NCBI GenBank assembly: GCA_963932145.1
Contig: OZ010596.1
Coordinates: 80,540,875 to 80,604,874, forward strand
Direction of reading: 5' to 3'
DNA length: 64,000 nucleotides
Source: Acanthosepion lycidas
Lineage: Eukaryota > Mollusca > Cephalopoda > Sepiida > Sepiidae
The translations under genes were made by a program, and so were the position numbers. Under the pieces are notes generated by a model. The model was not told the origin of the DNA, searched no databases, and worked only from the letters and a program-made list of their open reading frames with translations. Shown piece after piece: positions 9,927-19,983 of this stretch (its first letter is position 1; each line of letters starts with the position of its first letter).

Positions 9927-9958
9927 ATACTGTCGGATCTATATCCATATATTTGCTT

Positions 9959-10002
<44 letters not shown>

Positions 10003-10025
10003 TGATTGATTGATTGATTGATTGA
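9959..10025. repeat. (CA)n(TA)n(TTGA)n compound microsatellite
   Basis: Three consecutive simple repeats: CA to about 9982, TA to about 10002, then about six ATTG units. Confidence 0.95.
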
Positions 10026-10240
10026 AGAATCGGACAGCCGAGTTCGAATTCCAGTAGAATACATTACATTCATTTATTTTCTAATAGCCTTGGGAAAAGT
10101 ATGAATACGCTTCTTCTCCCTCCAGCTATGGGTAAATCGTAGGACAGTCTGGGTTCTATAGACTTGGATGGCAACTTGTCTAGAAGAAGGACAACTCTGA
10201 ATTCAAAACCTGTGAAGGGTCATAGTGCACCAGGTCTCTG
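10026..10240 (+). repeat. 5S-SINE body fragment
   Basis: CCGAGTTCGAATTCCAGT and CTTGGGAAAAGTATGAATAC match the bodies that follow 5S-rRNA heads at 28960, 47190 and 48100. No 5S head is present here. 10160-10440 is partly unassigned, with a (TA)n(TG)n tract at 10386-10414. Confidence 0.6.
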
Positions 10241-10440
10241 CATTTGGCCCATCAAAAAGTGGGGTTGGTTCTCCACAAAGCCTTCACCATTATAATCAAA
10301 TCATATGTACTGGTGTGTGGCTGTCGGTTCCTAGGAACTGAGCTGCTGGACCCTCATATTTCGAATACGAAGTGGGAGTCGAATACATATATATATATAT
10401 GTGTGTGTGTGTGTCATTTTATTGTAACCTAATTATGTAC

Positions 10441-10669
10441 AATAATGAATAATATGCAATATACGTGAACAATTCAACTGGAAAAATTGAAAATAAATAA
10501 AATGTATTTAAATAAAATGACCAACAAGACATTTTTATAGGAAAATGACAATAGGTTTTTATAATAAAATTACGGCCAATACATTTTATGATCTAGAAGG
10601 TATATATCTAAAAAAACATACCTTTAAAATATAAAATTATGTACAAGTTATCTGCGGTTGAAAGAATCA
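10441..10669. other. Unassigned AT-rich DNA
   Basis: Nothing recognised. Confidence 0.35.
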
Positions 10670-10980
10670 AATTACGTAAAAAATATCTAGATTTCGGCAT
10701 TAAATAACCCATAAAGGTTGATATGCTGCCAAAAAGAATAAAAAATCCAATATGAAAGAACTCTTTTATGACATTAATCCATAGAATATCCTTCAATTTC
10801 TTAAAGAATTCAAACTGTATTCCAAAATATAAGTTCGACTAAACTACAACATAAAACACACTTATCCCCATCTCGAGGAAATGTGTGTAACTCTAACGTT
10901 TGCAGAATTGTAAGCTACAACTGATGTAATAAAATACTTCGCTTAAAAAGTATCTACAGTAAGATAAATTTCAGGCTTTA
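10670..10980 (-). repeat. P94 dispersed element, middle part
   Basis: TTTCGGCATTAAATAACCCA followed by TTGATATGC, TTTATGACATTAATCC and CAAACTGTATTCCAAAATAT match, in the same order, other copies at 12780-13030 and 58357-58680. It is non-coding. Confidence 0.75.
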
Positions 10981-10984
10981 GTTG

Positions 10985-12570
10985 GCTATGACGATCAATT
11001 ACATCCGGCAGCAAAGCCTCTGATTGGGAGATTGGAGGTTTTGAAGAGCGTGGAACCACCTCTGAATTGCTTGTCCTGTCTATGACAATCAACTACATCC
11101 GGCAGCAGAGCCTCTGGTCGGGAGATTTGAGGTTTTGAGGAGCGTGGAACCACTTCTTATTTGCTTGTCCTGGGTATGACAACCAACTACATCCGGCAGC
11201 AGAGACTCTGATCGGGAGATTAGAGGATTTGAGGAACGTGGAACAACCTCTTTATTGCTTGTCCTGGGTATGACAATCAACTACATCAGGCAGCAGAGCC
11301 TCTATTTGGGAGATTGGAGGTTTTGAGGAGCGTGGAACCAACTCTTAATTGCTTGTTCTGAGTATCACGATCAACTACATCCGGCAGCAGAGCCTCTGAT
11401 TGGGAGATTGGAGGTTTTGAGGAGCGTGGAACCACCTCTTAATTGCTTGTCCTGGATATGACAATCAAATACATCCGGCAGGAGAGCCTCTGATTGGGAG
11501 ATTAGAGGTTTTGAGGAGCGTGGAACCACTTCTTATTTGCTTGTCCTGGGGATGACAATAAACTACATCCGGCAGCAGAGCCTCTGATTGGGAGATTAGA
11601 GGTTTTGAGGAGCGTGGAACCATCTCTTAATTGCTTGTCCTGGGTATGACAATCAAATACATCCGACAGCAGAGCCTCTGATTGGGAGATTAGAGGTTTT
11701 GAGGAGCGTGGAACCACTTCTTATTTGCTTGTCCTGGGTATGACAATCAAATACATCCGACAGCAGAGCCTCTGATTGGGAGATTAGAGGTTTTGAGGAG
11801 CGTGGAACCACTTCTTATTTGCTTGTCCTGGGTATGACAATCAACTACATCCGGCAGGACAGCCTCTGATTGGGAGATTAGAGGTTTTGAGTAGCGTGGA
11901 TCCACCTCTTTATTGCTTGTCCTGGGTATGATAATCAACTACATCCGGCAGCAGAGCCTCTGATTGGGAGATTAGAGGTTTTGAGGAGCGTGGAACCATC
12001 TCTTAATTGCTTGTCCTGGGTATGACAATCAACTACATCCGACAGCAGAGCCTCTGATTGGGAGATTAGAGGTTTTGAGGAGCGTCGAACCACTTCTTAT
12101 TTGCTTGTCCTGGGTATGACAATCAACTACATCCGGCAGGACAGCCTCTGATTGGGAGATTAGAGGTTTTGAGTAGCGTGGATCCACCTCTTAATTGCTT
12201 GTCCTGGGTATGATAATCAACTACATCCGGCAGCAGAGCCTCTGATTGGGAGATTAGAGGTTTTGAGGAGCGTGGAACCATCTCTTAATTGCTTGTCCTG
12301 GGTATGACAATCAACTACATCCGACAGCAGAGCCTCTGATTGGGAGATTAGAGGTTTTGAGGAGCGTGGAACCACTTCTTATTTGCTTGTCCTGGGTATG
12401 ACAATCAACTACATCCGGCAGGACAGCCTCTGATTGTGAGATCAGAGGTTTTGAGTAGCGTGGATCCACCTCTTAATTGCTTGTCCTGGGTATGATAATC
12501 AACTACATCCGGCAGCAGAGCCTCTGATTGGGAGATTGGAGGTTTTGAGGAGCGTTGAAACACTTCTTAA
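10985..12570 (-). repeat. 94-bp satellite array with 3-monomer higher-order repeat
   Basis: Seventeen monomers; the landmark ACATCCGG recurs at 11001, 11095, 11189, 11283 and so on every 94 bp. From about 11847 to 12505 three variants alternate (GGCAGGAC with GGATCC; GGCAGCAG with ACCATCTC; GACAGCAG with ACCACTTC), giving a 282-bp unit. The monomer is the reverse complement of the terminal segment of P94 copies, for example 48675-48780 and 49545-49650. The rest of a minus-strand P94 copy directly follows at 12571. Confidence 0.95.
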
Positions 12571-13140
12571 TTGCTGTTGTTCCACCCTGACCTGGGGTGG
12601 TAGAAATTGTTACGGTCTCATATATAGTCAAATAGTGAGCCCCCAAACAAAAAGACACTATGAAATTATAGAATACATTTTTATATTAAAATTACCAGCA
12701 GTACATATCTGTATAAAAAATGACAAACAATATTTATAGGAAAATTCCAATGATTCATATTTGTAGTTGAAGACATACATTCAAATTATTTAGATTTCTG
12801 CATTAAATAACCCATAGAGGTGTTGATATGCCACTAAACAAAATCAACCAAACAACCAACATAAAAGAGCTCTTTCATGACATTAATCCAAGTAACATTG
12901 TACAATTTCATAAAGAGATCAAACTGTATTCCGAAATATTACTTCAACAAAACTACAACATAAAACACACTTACCTTCAGCTCTTGTAATTATGTCCACA
13001 CACATTTATATGCACAAAATCTGAATCAGCTTCGATGTGTAGCCAGTCCTGGGTATAACGATAAACTACATCCGGCAGCAAGGACTCTGATTGGAAGACT
13101 GGAAATTTTCAGTAGTGTTGAACTACTTTTAATTGATGTT
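12571..13140 (-). repeat. Two adjoining minus-strand P94 copies flanking the 94-bp array
   Basis: 12571-12860 reads, on the minus strand, from the pyrimidine/purine tail block through GTTTGGGGGCTCACTATTTG to the CATATCAACACCTCTATGGG start. 12860-13140 continues with the upstream part, including CCAGTCCTGGGTATAACG and ACATCCGGCAGCAAGGACTC. The second copy holds one unexpanded monomer, so it is a natural single-copy reference for the array. Confidence 0.8.
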
Positions 13141-13235
13141 GTTATCAGGACCAACCTTTATTAGTGTTTTTCTCTCCCTCTCAGTAACACCTTGTGTAGT
13201 AGTGGCTTTATTACCTTGCTAAGAGTGAAAAGATT
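13141..13235 (+). repeat. LINE-A 3' tail
   Basis: Contains AGTGGCTTTATTACCTTGCT, the signature end of the LINE-A family also seen at 24760, 28135, 32495 and 33366. It is non-coding 3' sequence only. Confidence 0.65.
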
Positions 13236-13339
13236 AAAACAAAACTACAGTAAAGAAGGTGAACATTGGTAGTTTTCATACTAAATTCACCAAACCTTTG
13301 GCGGGGTTATTACACATGTCCAGGTAATTTAATATTTTG

Positions 13340-13770
13340 ACTTTTATCGTTTGGTTTGGTTTGTATTGTTTTACGGCATCAATGTGTTATTTAATGCCGA
13401 CAAGATTTTTATTGCTGGTAATTTTTTGTTTTTCAAAAATGCATTCCTGGTAATATTTTTCTTTTTCAAAACTGTACTGCTGGTAATAAAGTATTGGTGG
13501 TAATAGTTTTTTTTACCTCCAAAATGTATCGCTGGTAATATTTTTTTCCCAAAATGTATTAATGCTATTAAAACCTAGTTTTACACTTTCATAGTGTTTT
13601 GACTCAAGTTTGATGGTTAACTATTTTCCTATGGCTGGGACCCTAACAGAAGCTACTACTCTGGGTAAGGGTGGATACGGGAACACCTGCAATTTAGAGC
13701 TTCTTAAAAACTCCTGATCAGAGGCCTTGCTATAGGATGTAGTTTATCACCATACCCAGGACGGTTTACC
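13340..13770 (+). repeat. P94 dispersed element
   Basis: Starts near TTGGTTTGTATTGTTTTACG, passes several imprecise units of the type ATGTATTGCTGGTAATATTT, then CATAGTGTTTTGACTC, TGGGACCCTAACAGAAGC and ends with CAGAGGCCTTGCTATAGG and CATACCCAGGACGG. A poly-A run follows at about 13783-13804. Confidence 0.8.
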
Positions 13771-14027
13771 GTTTGTAAGATTTAAAAAAAAAAAAAAAAA
13801 AAAAGAAAGTAACGTGTAACATATAATGCGTCTGAATAGGTTTTGCCTCTACAATAATATGGCCGAAAAATACGCGTGAGAATGTTTCTGGCAGGATTTT
13901 TCCTTTAACTTTTCTTTTTTCTTTAGTCACAGCTCTTATAACAGATAACGGGAGTTAAATAATTCACCGTCTCTTTAAAAGAATATGGAAAAAAAATCAA
14001 AAGATAAAGTTTTTAATAATATTAAAA
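13771..14027. other. Unassigned, with poly-A run
   Basis: A21 run at about 13783-13804; the rest shows no coding frame or known repeat. Confidence 0.4.
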
Positions 14028-14028
14028 A

Positions 14029-14029
<1 letters not shown>

Positions 14030-14089
<60 letters not shown>

Positions 14090-14108
14090 TGTGTGTCTGT
14101 GTGTGTAG
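14030..14108. repeat. (TA)n(TG)n microsatellite
   Basis: About 28 TA units followed by imperfect TG. Confidence 0.95.
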
Positions 14109-14280
14109 GATAAAAAATATACATACACCCACGAAAGATTGTGCGCACGTATAAATATATTTCTTCCACAGGTGTTATAAATACAGTGCTCAGTGTTATG
14201 GGACAGAGCTATAAGTATATATTAGTGAATATACAGAATCATATAAAATAAAACGTTGGATATTATGTATATTCATTATA

Positions 14281-14441
14281 TCAAATATGTGGTGCAGTTC
14301 AATTTATATTACAATGAATCATTCATACAAAATGTAGATTAGTAAAGTCAATGATATAAAATTTATATCATTAACTTTACTAATTTACTTTTTGTACGAA
14401 TGATTCATTGTAATATAAATTGAAATGTACCACATATTTGA
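14281..14441. repeat. Palindrome of about 161 bp with a half copy at 14920
   Basis: Arms of about 80 bp (left TCAAATATGTGGTGCAG, right ending CCACATATTTGA) are about 90 percent complementary with almost no spacer. 14920-14977 repeats one arm (ATCATTAACTTTACTAAC) and ends at a (TA)n tract. 14442-14919 holds nothing else I recognise. Confidence 0.75.
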
Positions 14442-14971
14442 TTTTAAAAAAATTGATCCGACGTGCAAATTTTCGGGATAACAACTGAGACATTACTCTA
14501 TTTATTGAACAATTTAGTTCATGCCACATTGTCTGATAAACTCCTAAAACAAAAAAATTCTCAAATTGGCATATTAGTACAAAAACGCACACTCTTAAAT
14601 TTTAAAAAAATTCAACCTTAGCGTTGCAACTGCACGCTCTAAAAGTTTGTATCTGTGAACAATAACACATTTAAAAAATAAAAAATAAAAACATATTTCG
14701 ATTCGCATTTATTTTCGTCTCAGATGCTACGTGAATTTTACCAAAAACAAAATAATTTCCATGCCTGAAGATGACTGAATGTACAGTTGAAAGTACTTGC
14801 GTATTAAAGAAAGACCTTATGCAGCTTACAATTAAAAAAAAAATAAGGATCATAACATTCATCGAGTGATTTGTAGGTTAATGCACCTTTAAAATTTTGT
14901 TTGCGAAGTGATTTTGCTATTTTATATCATTAACTTTACTAACCTACTTTTTGCATGAATGATTCATTGTA

Positions 14972-14975
<4 letters not shown>

Positions 14976-15019
<44 letters not shown>
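14976..15019. repeat. (TA)n microsatellite
   Basis: About 21 TA units. Confidence 0.95.
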
Positions 15020-15020
<1 letters not shown>

Positions 15021-15099
15021 TGTATTTAGGCAACAATCTCTCTTTTATTCAAGTTTCATTATAGACGACTGACAAAGTACTTCGATTAAGCTTTTTATT

Positions 15100-15637
15100 T
15101 AATTTTTCTTGTGTCCGTACAAGTGTTTTCTTTTCTGGGCACAAAGTGTTTAAAAATTATTCAACTGATAAAACCAAACTCATAAATAATTACATCAGCC
15201 ACACTACTACATGTCTATCCAGACGACGTTGTACTAACCCAAACAACAGCCCCGTTAGGATTCATTTAAACACAGACAAGACCTCCATCCGAAACATACT
15301 AGTAGAAAATACAAGCGTAATAAACTCATCCATGTAAAAAAAAAAGATAAAAAAATAATGGAAACCTTAATAATAAAAAAGAAAGGGCCAACACTCAATA
15401 AAATTAACTATGAACACTGCCACAATGTGCTGACCGTGTTTGAAAAATAAAACATTCCTATGACTCTAGATAAATGCATAACACAACCCATGCATTCAGT
15501 TAGAAGTAAAAAATAAAATCCTCCTTGATAATGGCTAGAGGTATACGAGAAACCGCTCGGAAATGCAAAATTTTGAACAGTTTTTACACACTTTGTGTCC
15601 AGAAAAGAAAACACTTGTACGAACACAAGAAAAATGA
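15100..15637. repeat. Fold-back cassette with ~55-bp inverted arms
   Basis: The left arm 15100-15155 (CTTGTGTCCGTACAAGTG, TTTTCTTTTCTGGGCACAAA) is the reverse complement of the right arm at 15583-15637 with about four mismatches. The ~430-bp spacer has no convincing coding sequence. A related stretch (GTTTTTACGCACTG with CCAGAAAAGAAAACA) recurs at 42188-42222. Confidence 0.7.
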
Positions 15638-16225
15638 AGTAAAAATTATTTTTTTATGTGGCATCGCTCGCAATAACCGTTGTATTTAACGTCACAGCAT
15701 GGCGTAGACTATTTCAAACTTTCAGCTTTCCAAAGAATACTAAAAGGTAGGCAAAAACCTTCTTCCTCGCACGTAGGCACCATGTTAATTCTTGAAAATA
15801 ACTGAGATGTTCGAAAGTGCTTGAAAATTTCGGACAATTCATCCATAATTTCGATCGTAGTATTCAACACGTCGGTAAATGGTAGTCAAGCTTCATAATT
15901 GGAAGAAAAAAAAAAGCATTTAAATAAGAATTAATCGTATGATGGAATTTTATTGCGTGTAGATTTTTGTAGGGAGATGTAATGTGTCATTGACCCACAA
16001 TGAGAAATCATGGTGGGTAGGTTTGAGTGGAGGGTTACATAATGAGATCCGTGCAAGAAATTACTACTAATCCCACTTTAGAAAATTTCTTACTTTCTTG
16101 AAGGTTTCATGTTCACACCCTTTTCCCCACTTCACAAACCTCACGTCCGTTTATTTGAAAGAAAAATATTTCACCATTAATAGACACTGACTGCTGTAGA
16201 TACTTTTCAGGAGGACGCCTTCCTC
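15638..16225. other. Unassigned AT-rich DNA
   Basis: No gene or repeat family recognised. Confidence 0.35.
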
Positions 16226-16390
16226 CAATAAAGAAAGAAAGAAAGAAAGAAAGAAAACAGTATATCTTCCATTTTGTTTTTCTTTTCTTTTTTTTTTGAA
16301 GTTAAAACAAGCCATAGAAAAAAAAGTAAACGAAAAAACAAAAAAAAAAAAAAGGAAAAAGAAAAAAAAAGGAACAAAAAAGGAAGAGTC
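16226..16390. repeat. GAAA tract and A-rich low-complexity sequence
   Basis: Seven GAAA units at about 16228-16256, a T run at about 16281-16298 and an A-rich purine stretch at 16315-16388. Confidence 0.9.
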
Positions 16391-16432
16391 GATTCATACA
16401 GACGGGCGGCCAGAGCAACGCAATTCGACAAC

Positions 16433-16546
16433 ATGGCTTCACTATCTTGTATCTTATCTCTTCTTGCTATGCCTTCGGTTTCGGAGCCGAGACCCACTGG
16501 AGAGATTTTCTGTAGTATAAATTGCCTCTTATCCCTTGATGAATAA
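16433..16546 (+). other. Weak candidate short coding stretch with signal-like start
   Basis: ATG in a reasonable context (CAACATGG) opens a 37-codon frame beginning MASLSCILSLLAMPSVSEPR and stopping at 16544-16546. The hydrophobic start resembles a signal peptide and the local GC content is higher than around it. There is no homology that I recognise and no splice context that I trust, so it may well be chance. Confidence 0.15.
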
Positions 16547-16705
16547 GCAGCCGACTACGTCAAAGATCTCCGTACCGAAACAACGTCTTCCCAGAACGCC
16601 GTCTAAATCCCATAGGCGGCAAATCTGTAAAGTACACAAGCCGCTTGATTTACATACGTTCTACTTAAGAATTTTCGGTCTTAGGATTTTGTACATCTAT
16701 AATTG
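16547..16705. other. Unassigned
   Basis: Moderately GC-rich sequence without a recognised feature. Confidence 0.3.
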
Positions 16706-16707
16706 TA

Positions 16708-16751
16708 GTAGTAATAGTAGTAGTAGTAATAATAATAATAATAATAATAAC

Positions 16752-16832
<81 letters not shown>

Positions 16833-16850
16833 AAGAAGAAGAAGAAGAAT
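16708..16850. repeat. (AAT)n(AAG)n microsatellite
   Basis: TAG/AAT units to about 16803, then about 15 AAG units. Confidence 0.95.
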
Positions 16851-16917
16851 ATTTTCTCCGTATTACGATTGGCTAGAAAATATATCTTGAAATAGAAGAA
16901 TCCATTTTGCTACACAT

Positions 16918-17530
16918 CGATGTTGATTGGTTGATTTTGTTTAGCGGTATATCAACACCTCTATGGGTTATTTAATGCCGGAATCTAAATATTTTAAACG
17001 CAATTGTATGCCTTCAACTCCAGATAAAAAGTATTATTGCTAATTCTACAGTATTTCTGGTCAGTTTATAAATACAGGTTAACCCGGATATAAGAGAGTT
17101 GTCGGGACCGGATAAAAAGTATCTTATATCCGGGTTTCTCTTATATCCGGGTTTGGTCTATTTTATATACATTAACACAGGCTCTAATTTGGGACCAGAT
17201 AAAATCTCTCTTATATCCGGGTTTATCTTATATCTGGGTCTCTTATATCCGGGTTACACTGTATGTATTGTTGGTAATTTATTTCATATAATTTGATACT
17301 CTTACTATATATGTGTATTTTTTATATTTTAATAGTGTTTTGCTTTTATTTGTCAATAGCTAGGACCCTAAAAGGTACTACCAACCCGGGTCAAGGTGGA
17401 CCTTGGAAAAGCAGCAATTATCAGGTGTTTCCAAGCTCCTTAACCAACAATCTCCTGATCAGAGGTCTTGCTGCCGGATGTAATATATCGTCATGCCCAG
17501 GACTGGTGGCTATACATCGAAGCTGATTCT
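16918..17530 (+). repeat. P94 dispersed element split by a MITE
   Basis: 16918-17072 is the start (TTTTGTTTAGCGGTATATCA, TTATTTAATGCCGG) and 17264-17530 is the remainder (TAGGACCCTAAAAGG, GGTCTTGCTGCCGGATGTAA, CGTCATGCCCAGGACTGG). The 191-bp pogo-like MITE lies between them. The order matches uninterrupted copies at 13340 and 48425. Confidence 0.85.
17073..17263. mobile_element. Pogo/Tigger-like MITE inserted in P94
   Basis: TA, CAGGTTAACCCGGATATAAG, a similar interior, GGGTTACACTG, TA. It shares length and interior with 7762-7952. Confidence 0.85.
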
Positions 17531-17700
17531 GTACACTTCACACACAACATGTTATCATTAACAGATTTACTTTTTAAAATGATTTATCTAGGGAACATAA
17601 AAAAATATGTACAAAACTCTTTATGAAATGGACAAAGTCCGACAATTATTTTAAAGACATCTTTATGTTTATACATTCTTTTTATAGGTGGTATTTATCA
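17531..17700. other. Unassigned
   Basis: No feature recognised. Confidence 0.3.
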
Positions 17701-17704
17701 ATCC

Positions 17705-17940
17705 ACCCACGGGGATCGAATGTGGCACAAGGCTTTTTTAATGTGGGCCCAGCCAAAAATAAATAACCATCCAAACCCGCCGAGGCGGGCCAGTTCCGTC
17801 AACCTCCCCCAACGAAACCCTACCCTTCGGCGGAGCTTCGTCCAGGTTCCTCTCTGCAAGCAGAGAGTTCGACAGACACCCGACCCGGCAGCTCACAAAG
17901 CACAGATACTACACTTTGATCCTAGCCACCGGGCCGGGCG
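17705..17940 (+). repeat. LTR-type hairpin module, single copy
   Basis: TGTGGCACAAGGC, TTTAATGTGGG, a hairpin CCCGCC/GGCGGG (about 17778-17791), CCCTTCGGCGGAGCTTCG and a hairpin CTCTCTGCAAGCAGAGAG. These occur in the same order as in the LTR modules at 19190, 22010 and, reversed, 40500-41480. Confidence 0.65.
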
Positions 17941-17944
17941 GGTA

Positions 17945-18150
17945 TTCTTTTTATAGATACAAATATTTAAGTAAATGCTCTGTTTATAATAAACAGTATT
18001 AAACAACATTTACCGGCCTGAATGTCCGAGAAATTTTCATAGAAAATATTCGTCCTCCGACAGGATTCGAACCTATATCCTATACTTAACCGTTATTTAA
18101 CTTGACGTGCCTTTAACCGATTTGGCCACAGAGGAGCGTTCGGTATGCAA
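17945..18150 (-). repeat. tRNA-derived SINE
   Basis: The minus strand has an A-box-like TGGCCAAATCGGTTAAAGGC (18109-18128) and a B-box GGTTCGAATCC (18063-18073), followed by a tRNA-unrelated body with ATTCAGGCCGGTAAATG and AATACTGTTTATTATAAAC. It is related to 36040 and 56190. The internal polymerase III promoter boxes are seen in the sequence; transcription is not known. Confidence 0.75.
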
Positions 18151-18284
18151 GGTCGAATATACCGTCTTTAAACTTCAATCTTCTATGAATCTCTCACGTA
18201 CATTCATATCTGCTCAATGCGTATCCAAGTGTAAACAAATGACGTCGCACATTATGAAATGGACAAAGTCCGATAATTATTTTT

Positions 18285-18480
18285 ATGTTTAAACATTCTT
18301 TTTATTGATACAAATATTTAAGTAAATACTCTGTTCATAATAAACAGTATTAAACAACATTTACCAGCCTGAATGTCTGAGAAATTTTGAGGCTGGTAAA
18401 TGTTGTTTAATACTGTTTATTATAAACAGAGCATTTACTTAAATATTTTTTATCTATAAAATGAATGTATAAACATAAAA
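18285..18480. repeat. Two SINE tails in inverted orientation (palindrome)
   Basis: ATACAAATATTTAAGTAAAT through ACATTTACCAGCCTGAATG (18306-18385) is immediately followed by its near reverse complement (GGCTGGTAAATG at 18392 onward). Confidence 0.8.
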
Positions 18481-19012
18481 ATGTCTTAAAACTCTTTATC
18501 TACCTGACCAATGACAAATACACAACACATTTGTTTAGTAAATATTCATGTAGTACAAGGCTCAAGAACCGGGTAAGTGTAGTAGATAGAGACTCTTAAT
18601 GAGAAATCAGAGGGCAGAGTTCGAATTCCAGTCGAGCGCTTTACATTCAAGTATGCGGAAATGCGCTTGGGAAAGGTATGAATCCACTTCTTTTCCTCCC
18701 AAGCTCCATGTTAAAATGTAGGACTTATATCTAGAAAAAAAAAAGCATTGTTATTCTCAAAAAAATGTTTTTCGGAGTAATGAAAAATAAATAACATAGA
18801 ATTCGCGGTAACGGATCTTTCTCTTCCATAACTCATTTCTAAGAATTTCTGGTGAAGCTTAAATAAAAGCGAAACGTGGAAACTTTATAAACGTTTGCTT
18901 TTTGTTCCTTATTCAATGTTTCTGTCGGATTCCAATCCATGTTTGATTCTCATGTCCTCCTTAACATTCCATTAGTTTCATCGTTTGTTTTGTAAACTGT
19001 TTAACCTAGGGA
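18481..19012. repeat. 5S-SINE body fragment and unassigned sequence
   Basis: 18595-18715 (GCAGAGTTCGAATTCCAGTC, TTGGGAAAGGTATGAATCC) matches the body of 5S-headed SINEs. The rest is unassigned except for the hammerhead-like motif at 18849. Confidence 0.55.
18849..18875 (+). other. Hammerhead-like core motif (mutated)
   Basis: CTGGTGA, one extra base, a GCUU/AAGC stem, then GAAAC. The invariant A of CUGA is G here, so activity is unlikely. Confidence 0.25.
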
Positions 19013-19720
19013 GGGTTACGGAATAGAATAATCACACGGGGTTCGTAATGAACGATAATACTTGGTACAAGAACAACACATATAAGATTCTCCAGCGGTG
19101 CGTAGAAGTAGTCAACTGCTAGAAGTGAGTCAAGTGAATTCCACAATGAATCTCCAACTGCAGGATATCTACTAACCACCCCACGCGGTCAGATGTGGCA
19201 TAAGGCCAAATTTAATGTGGGGTATCCGAGCCCGTAGGCTCGACCAAAATTTCCCCATAGACCCCGTATAAAACGGGGTCGAGTAACTGTTTCCCGAGAC
19301 GAGACTCTGCCCTTCGACATAGCCTAGTCTGGGAATCCTCTCTGCCCGGAGACAGAGAGTTTGACCAGCACAGCTGGAGATGAATCTCTACTGCAGAATA
19401 TCTACCAAACCGCCCCATGTCTGCAGTTGCAGTCTTCAGAAACAGCTACCGGACCCTGTTTTATACGGTGTCTACGGGGAATTTTTGGCCGAGCCTACGG
19501 GATATCTCACATTAAATTCGGCCTTGTGCCACATCTGACCGCGTAGGCCGGTTGGTAGATATCCTGCAGTTGGGGATTTATTGTGGAATTCACTTGACTC
19601 ATTTCTAGCAGTTGACGACTTCTTCTACGCGCCGCTAGCAAATCTTATATGTGTTGTTCTTATCCTAAATATTATCGTTCATTACGAACCTTCGTGTGAT
19701 TATTCTATTCTGTAACCGTC
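19013..19720. mobile_element. Fold-back element made of two opposed LTR-like segments
   Basis: 19013-19250 (ATAGAATAATCACACG, AACGATAATAC, AAGTGAGTCAAGTGAATTCC, CCAACTGCAGGATATCTAC, GGTCAGATGTGGC) is mirrored by the reverse complement of about 19480-19720 at roughly 85-90 percent. The centre holds hairpins GAGCC/GGCTC, ACCCCGT/ACGGGGT and CTCTCTG/CAGAGAG. It is non-coding and built from the same modules as the LTRs at 21905 and 40500. Confidence 0.75.
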
Positions 19721-19983
19721 CATTGGTTACAACACGGGTCTTATGCCAGGCGAAGAATATTACTTTTAAAAAAGGTATTTGCAAATGTTTTTATTGAAGT
19801 TCTTATTTACTTGAAAATTATTTCCATTCCCATATATAGGTCTTTTACCTATAAACCGCAAGTTTTATATCGGGTTGAGAGTTTAGAATCCATTCCATGA
19901 ATCTCGTGTCTTTGAGAACTTAATTTTTGCAAAGCGGATAACAGTAAGCTATGCAGAATGTGAAGAAGCATTGTCTTACATGT
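19721..19983. other. Unassigned spacer
   Basis: Nothing recognised between the fold-back element and the 19-bp array. Confidence 0.4.

Noticed and set aside
10985..12570. CRISPR-like array
   Set aside because: The 94-bp units are contiguous with no unique spacers, and the setting is clearly eukaryotic.
18060..18130. Functional tRNA gene
   Set aside because: A- and B-box-like sequences are present, but no cloverleaf with paired acceptor stem could be formed by eye, and the SINE body follows.
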